Source: Chloroflexota bacterium
GTDB taxonomy: Bacteria > Chloroflexota > Limnocylindria > P2-11E
Direction of reading: 5' to 3'
Length of the DNA stretch: 8,150 nucleotides
Assembly (NCBI GenBank): GCA_005881085.1
Contig: VBGU01000074.1
Coordinates: forward strand, 1 to 8,150
Below the pieces are notes generated by a model. The model saw only the letters and a program-made list of their open reading frames with translations, was not told where the DNA came from and searched no databases. Of the stretch, positions 5,191 to 8,150 are shown one piece after another (positions within the stretch are counted from its first letter, which is position 1; the number at the start of each line of letters is the position of its first letter). The position numbers and the translations under genes were made by a program.

Positions 5191-5219
5191 TGTCGAAAAG
5201 AGCGCCTGTCATTCGATGT
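5191..5219 (+). promoter_or_regulatory. Predicted ECF42-type promoter for the DGPF-sigma operon
   Basis: TGTCGA (5191-5196) is followed after exactly 17 bases by CGATGT (5214-5219). From memory, ECF42 promoters carry TGTCGA at -35 and CGA with T/C at -10, and they stand before genes for DGPF-domain proteins. Both conditions hold here. Transcription would start near 5226 and leave a leader of about 80 bases. This predicts positive autoregulation by the sigma factor encoded second in the operon. Confidence 0.6.
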
Positions 5220-5308
5220 ATGAATGAGGCCTTGAGGAGCCCGCCGCAAGGAAGCGGATCGGATCTTCAAGAGGCCTCCGGATCACGATCCAAGAAGAGG
5301 AGGCACAG

Positions 5309-5656
5309 ATGCGTGTGCTAGTGCTGGCAAAGGAAGGCGAGCAGAGCAAAGCGCCGACAGCCCCAACGCCGGAGGCTATGGCGGAGCACGAGAAGTTCAA
5401 CGGGGAGCTGGTCAAGGCGGGGGTCGTCGTCGCGGCAGGCCGCCTCTCCCCGAGCTCGCAGGGCAAGCGCGTGCAGTTCGACGGCAAGAAGCGCAGGGTC
5501 ATCGACGGTCCGTTCGCGGAGGCCAAGGAGCTTGTGGCCGGGTACTGGCTCTGGGAGGTCCGCTCGATGGACGAGGCCATCGAGTGGCTCAAGCGGGCAC
5601 CCTACGACGGCGGGATCTTCGAGGTCCGTGAGGTCTCCCAGCACGAGGGCGCGTGA
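5309..5656 (+). CDS. YCII-related DGPF-domain protein
   Basis: 115 residues, starting at ATG 5309 after GAGGAGG (5297-5303). The sequence shows the compact alpha/beta fold of YCII-like proteins: an N-terminal strand (MRVLVLAKE), a helix (PEAMAEHEKFNGELVKAG), the strand/turn AAGRLSPSSQGKRV, the family signature DGPFAEAKELVAGYW, and the closing MDEAIEWLKRAP helix. DGPF proteins are commonly encoded next to ECF42 sigma factors and are thought to be their target genes. Their biochemical role is unknown; YciI-like relatives bind small molecules. The stop codon is immediately followed by the ribosome site (AAGGAG, 5656-5661) of the sigma gene, so the two are coupled. No membrane or export signal is present. 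Confidence 0.92.
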   Translation: MRVLVLAKEGEQSKAPTAPTPEAMAEHEKFNGELVKAGVVVAAGRLSPSSQGKRVQFDGKKRRVIDGPFAEAKELVAGYWLWEVRSMDEAIEWLKRAPYDGGIFEVREVSQHEGA

Positions 5657-5669
5657 AGGAGCTTTCGCG

Positions 5670-6944
5670 ATAGGTCTACCCACCGCCGCGCATCGCGCCA
5701 TCGAAGCGATCTGGCGGATCGAGTCGGCCCGGCTCATCGCCGGGCTGGCTCGCCTCGTCGGCGACATCGGGACCGCTGAGGAGCTCGCACAGGACGCCCT
5801 CGTTGCCGCGCTCGAGCAGTGGCCCGCGTCGGGCGTGCCAGAGAGACCGGGCGCCTGGCTCATGGCGACCGCGAAGCATCGCGCGACCGACCTGATCCGG
5901 CGTCGCAAAACGCTCGAGCGCAAGTACGAAGAGCTCGGGCGCGATGTCGAGCGCGATCAGGGAGACAACAACTTGGACACGGCGATCGACGAGGACTTCG
6001 GAGACGATGTCCTCGGCCTCATCTTCATGGCGTGCCATCCAGTCCTCTCGAAAGACGCACGTGTCGCGCTCACCCTTCGCGTACTCGGTGGTCTGACGAC
6101 CGAGGAGATCGCGCGGGGGTTCCTCGTCCCGGTTGCGAGCATCGCCCAGCGCATCGTCCGCGCGAAGCGGACCCTCACCGAGGCGCACATCAGGTTCGAG
6201 GTGCCGGGTGGGTCCGAGCGCGTCGCACGCCTCGCTTCGGTCCTCGAGGTGATCTACCTGATTTTCAACGAGGGCTATGCCGCGACCGTGGGCGAGGACT
6301 GGGTCCGACCGGCTTTGTGCGAAGAAGCTATCCGTCTGGGCCGCATCTTGGCCGAGCTCGCCCCGGCGGAGCCTGAAGTCCATGGGCTCGTCGCGCTCAT
6401 GGAAATCCACGCATCACGTTTGCGCGCTCGCGTCGGACCATCCGGGGAGCCCGTCCTCCTGCTCGATCAGGACCGGACGCGCTGGGACCGCCTGCTCATC
6501 CGTCGCGGCCTCGCGGCGCTCGAACGCGCCGAGACCCTCGGGGGTGCGATGGGTCCTTATGCGCTGCAGGCGGCCATCGCGGCGTGCCACGCTCGAGCGG
6601 CGACCGCTGCGGACACCGACTGGCCGCGCATCGTGGCCCTCTACGACGCGGTCGCGGAGCTCGCGCCTTCGCCGGTGGTCGAGCTGAACCGCGCGGTCGC
6701 CGTGGGGATGGCGTTCGGTCCCGCTGCCGGCCTCGAACTTGTCGACGCACTCGTCGGGGAGCCCTCGCTCAAGGCGTACCACCTGCTACCGGCCGTCCGC
6801 GGCGACCTTCTGCGGAAGCTCGGCCGCTATGAGGAGGCGCGCGCCGAGTTCGAGCGCGCTGCCGCGCTCACGCAGAACGCGCGGGAGCGCGAGCTCTTGC
6901 AGCGACGGGCCGCGGAGTGCGCCGCGGAGCGGATGGCGGGTTAG
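5670..6944 (+). CDS. ECF sigma factor of the ECF42 type with large C-terminal extension
   Basis: About 424 residues, twice the usual ECF length. Sigma region 2 spans about 17-85 (ESARLIAGLARL, EELAQDALVAALEQW, GAWLMATAKHRATDLIRRR). Region 4 spans about 130-180 (DARVALTLRVLGGLTTEEIA, IAQRIVRAKRTL). The rest is the helical, TPR-like extension of the group, with the conserved block DQDRTRW at 266-272 and a repeat-like YEEARAEFERA near the end. In this group the extension, rather than an anti-sigma factor, is thought to control activity. It is encoded directly after a DGPF gene, the signature partner. The start is odd: no ATG, GTG or TTG exists in frame near the N-terminus. The only codon properly spaced after AAGGAG is ATA 5670-5672. 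Either AUA is used or an original ATG has been lost. The longer frame from GTG 5532 lies inside the DGPF gene and is spurious. Confidence 0.9.
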   Translation: MGLPTAAHRAIEAIWRIESARLIAGLARLVGDIGTAEELAQDALVAALEQWPASGVPERPGAWLMATAKHRATDLIRRRKTLERKYEELGRDVERDQGDNNLDTAIDEDFGDDVLGLIFMACHPVLSKDARVALTLRVLGGLTTEEIARGFLVPVASIAQRIVRAKRTLTEAHIRFEVPGGSERVARLASVLEVIYLIFNEGYAATVGEDWVRPALCEEAIRLGRILAELAPAEPEVHGLVALMEIHASRLRARVGPSGEPVLLLDQDRTRWDRLLIRRGLAALERAETLGGAMGPYALQAAIAACHARAATAADTDWPRIVALYDAVAELAPSPVVELNRAVAVGMAFGPAAGLELVDALVGEPSLKAYHLLPAVRGDLLRKLGRYEEARAEFERAAALTQNARERELLQRRAAECAAERMAG

Positions 6945-6947
6945 AGC

Positions 6948-6977
6948 CCGGCGTTGCTTACCCCGCTTCTACGCCGG
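6948..6977. terminator. Hairpin between convergent sigma and lipoprotein genes
   Basis: CCGGCGT (6948-6954) pairs with ACGCCGG (6971-6977) across a 16-nt loop, in the 35-base gap between the two stop codons. It lacks a T-run, so it is a weak candidate for a bidirectional terminator. Confidence 0.4.
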
Positions 6978-6979
6978 CA

Positions 6980-7591
6980 CTATCCGAAGACCTGCGTGAG
7001 AGTGCGACTCACGCCGCCGGCGGTGACGACGAAGACGATCGCCTTGTGTTGGGTCTCGTACCAGGGGAAGTACCAGCTTCCGTCGGGAAACACGACCGTC
7101 GATCCGATGCGCAGAAATACCACGTCGCCGTTCGCGGTAAGCGTGACAGGCGCCGCTGGCGGCAGGCCATGCACGACACAGTCGACGAACGATATGTAAG
7201 GAGGCTGAGCTCCGTAATAAAGGCAGCCATCGCTCGCGGGCAATCCTTGGGGTGTAGGCAGAGCATCGGAATTTGGAACCCTGGTCTGCGCGGGCGTCGC
7301 AGAAGGTGTCTGGCCCGGGCCGACCGTGGGCGCGAGCGTCGGCGGCGCGGGCGTTGGTGTTGGCGGGCGTGTCGTCGCCTGAGGCGTCCGGGTCGGTAAC
7401 GCGGGTGGAGACGAAGGAGCCGCGGTGGCGGTCGCTATCGCGACGAGGCTGCCCGTTGGTGACGGTCCCGCACTGAGCGAGGGCGAGACGATGGGGGTGG
7501 CAAGCGGATCGAAGGTCGTGGTTTCGCCGCGCGACCCACACGCCGTGAGCGTGAGGAGGCCTATGACAAGCGCGCGAGCGGCCCGGTCCAT
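6980..7591 (-). CDS. Secreted lipoprotein with Thr/Pro-rich linker, unknown C-terminal domain
   Basis: 203 residues from ATG 7591. Residues 1-18 are a lipoprotein signal peptide (MDRAARALVIGLLTLTAC, lipid Cys C18). Residues about 25-118 are a low-complexity Ser/Thr/Pro/Ala linker (TPTPAPPTLAPT, ATTRPPTP) of a kind common in surface proteins of Chloroflexota. Residues about 119-203 form a small beta-rich domain with two cysteines (C123 and C138) that could pair, and an aromatic FPDGSWYFPWYE segment. I recognise no named family for this domain. The protein probably sits on the outer face of the cytoplasmic membrane, with the linker extending the domain into or through the wall. The frame overlapping it from 7649 lacks any such organisation and is a shadow. 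Confidence 0.85.
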   Translation of the reverse strand: MDRAARALVIGLLTLTACGSRGETTTFDPLATPIVSPSLSAGPSPTGSLVAIATATAAPSSPPALPTRTPQATTRPPTPTPAPPTLAPTVGPGQTPSATPAQTRVPNSDALPTPQGLPASDGCLYYGAQPPYISFVDCVVHGLPPAAPVTLTANGDVVFLRIGSTVVFPDGSWYFPWYETQHKAIVFVVTAGGVSRTLTQVFG

Positions 7592-7701
7592 CGTCCCGTA
7601 GACCGTAGGCGCCCGGCCTCAGGCTCGACCAGACACAACTACGTCGCAACCATCACCCGTTCTCCCGCTCCGAGTACGCCGTGGCAGGATGGCGTGCCGG
7701 G

Positions 7702-7970
7702 CTAAGTCTCGGTCGGGACTTGGACCACACAGAAGAGGTTGCCGTCCGGATCTTCTAGAACGACAAAGTCATCATCCGGCCGGTACCTCCACGGATATTT
7801 GGTCCAAAGACACATTCGGTCGGCTGCCCTCCGGGTCACGCAGAATGACCCAGCCGCTCTCAACTGGCTCTGTGTGCACGTAGTGGAGCGCTTCCTGCCC
7901 AGAACGTCAGCATCTTGTCGAACTCATAGCAGCGGATAACGATCGAGCCGATCTTCAGTTTTTCGACCAT
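7702..7970 (-). pseudogene. VOC (glyoxalase/bleomycin-resistance-like) family protein, frameshifted and deleted
   Basis: The minus strand from ATG 7970, behind a good ribosome site (GAGGTGA), reads MVEKLKIGSIVIRCYEFDKM, LTFW, the start of a VOC beta-alpha-beta module. A one-base shift follows. The next frame then continues QEALHYVHTEPVESGWVILR, DPEGSRPNVSLDQ. About 25 residues expected next (the His-Leu-Asp strand and the helix that follows) are missing, and a second shift leads to YPWRYRPDDDFVVLEDPDGN, LFCVVQVP, the normal C-terminus, ending at TAG 7704-7702. The order and motifs agree with one ancestral gene of about 120 codons. With two frame changes and an internal deletion it cannot make the family's metal-binding paired modules. 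Together with the MFS remnant it shows gene decay in this region. Confidence 0.85.
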
Positions 7971-8086
7971 CGCTTCACCTCTACCCCGTCGCAGCTAAAC
8001 GAATTCGATAGCATCGCCGTCGACCGGATCGCGTGTTGTGATTCGCCTCATCGTCGGTGCAGCTCACGATAGAAAGGAGTGGCTCT

Positions 8087-8150
8087 GTGACGGTGAATTT
8101 GAGCGTCAACTATCTGGCAATCGTCGTCGCCGCGATTGCGGCCGTGGCCA
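8087..8150 (+). CDS. Membrane protein, DUF1761-like, N-terminal part
   Basis: A GTG start at 8087 is preceded by AAGGAG (8074-8079) with good spacing. The 21 codons before the window ends read MTVNLSVNYLAIVVAAIAAV, the start of a membrane helix. The 'NYLAIVVAA' opening resembles DUF1761 proteins, small four-helix membrane proteins of unknown function, but so little is visible that this is a suggestion. The second in-frame GTG at 8093 is an alternative start. Confidence 0.55.
   Translation, partial: MTVNLSVNYLAIVVAAIAAVA

Noticed and set aside
5105..5212. Longer N-terminus of the isochorismatase-fold protein from 5212
   Set aside because: ATG 5104 has a strong ribosome site and begins right before the conserved first strand; the extension would run across the ECF promoter.
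5532..5669. GTG 5532 as the sigma-factor start
   Set aside because: It lies deep within the DGPF gene, and the added residues (Ser/Arg-rich) are an out-of-frame reading of it.
5676..6410. 244-aa minus-strand frame inside the sigma gene
   Set aside because: It mirrors the conserved sigma-2 and sigma-4 codons; its product is rich in charged residues without family features.
6969..7649. 226-aa minus-strand frame overlapping the lipoprotein gene
   Set aside because: The alternative frame has a signal peptide, lipobox, linker and ordered domain; this one has none.
1..8150. CRISPR array, tRNA, rRNA or insertion sequence
   Set aside because: I saw no regularly spaced direct repeats, no cloverleaf, no rRNA segments and no transposase or terminal inverted repeats.

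Overview
The window is GC-rich DNA with strong G/C bias in third codon positions, mostly good Shine-Dalgarno sites, and several short operons interleaved with decayed genes. The gene families (Phd/PIN toxin-antitoxin, cupin-cyclase fusion, DGPF plus ECF42 sigma factor, Thr/Pro-rich lipoprotein linker, DUF1761) suit a soil-type bacterium of the Chloroflexota or Actinomycetota, possibly an uncultured lineage such as Limnocylindria or Dormibacterota. This placement is inference; no rRNA or other marker is present. TGA ends many genes here, so the standard code applies.

Layout. 1-1249: the 3' end of a NitT/TauT-type ABC ATPase overlaps an intact ureohydrolase (agmatinase-like) gene. 1309-1976 (minus): a VapBC-type toxin-antitoxin pair with a palindrome at its start and a CTG start for the toxin. 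2202-2423: a small secreted protein. 2479-3354 (minus): a cupin/class III nucleotide cyclase fusion. About 3425-3834: a broken MFS transporter. 3879-4533: a two-gene operon, described next. 4640-5104 (minus): an isochorismatase-fold hydrolase with a shortened core. 5191-6944: a predicted ECF promoter, a DGPF (YCII) protein and an ECF42-type sigma factor. 6980-7591 (minus): a lipoprotein. 7702-7970 (minus): a broken VOC/glyoxalase gene. 8087-end: the start of a DUF1761-like membrane protein.

The most notable item is the operon at 3879-4533. A Tat/lipobox lipoprotein with a PCFCGC motif appears to stop at TGA 4200-4202. The same frame continues for 45 more GC3-rich codons through a plausible family C-terminus to TAG 4338-4340. 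The TGA lies where relatives appear to carry the first Cys of a CxxC pair. A perfect 7-bp hairpin with a G in its 5-nt loop begins 14 nt after the TGA, matching a bacterial SECIS element. I interpret the gene as a 153-aa selenoprotein with Sec108. Its stop abuts the Shine-Dalgarno of a 60-aa Met-rich membrane peptide, which suggests an envelope metal/redox pair.

Other points are a sigma-factor gene whose only well-placed start is ATA, an ECF42-like promoter before its operon, and two gene remnants that show ongoing decay.
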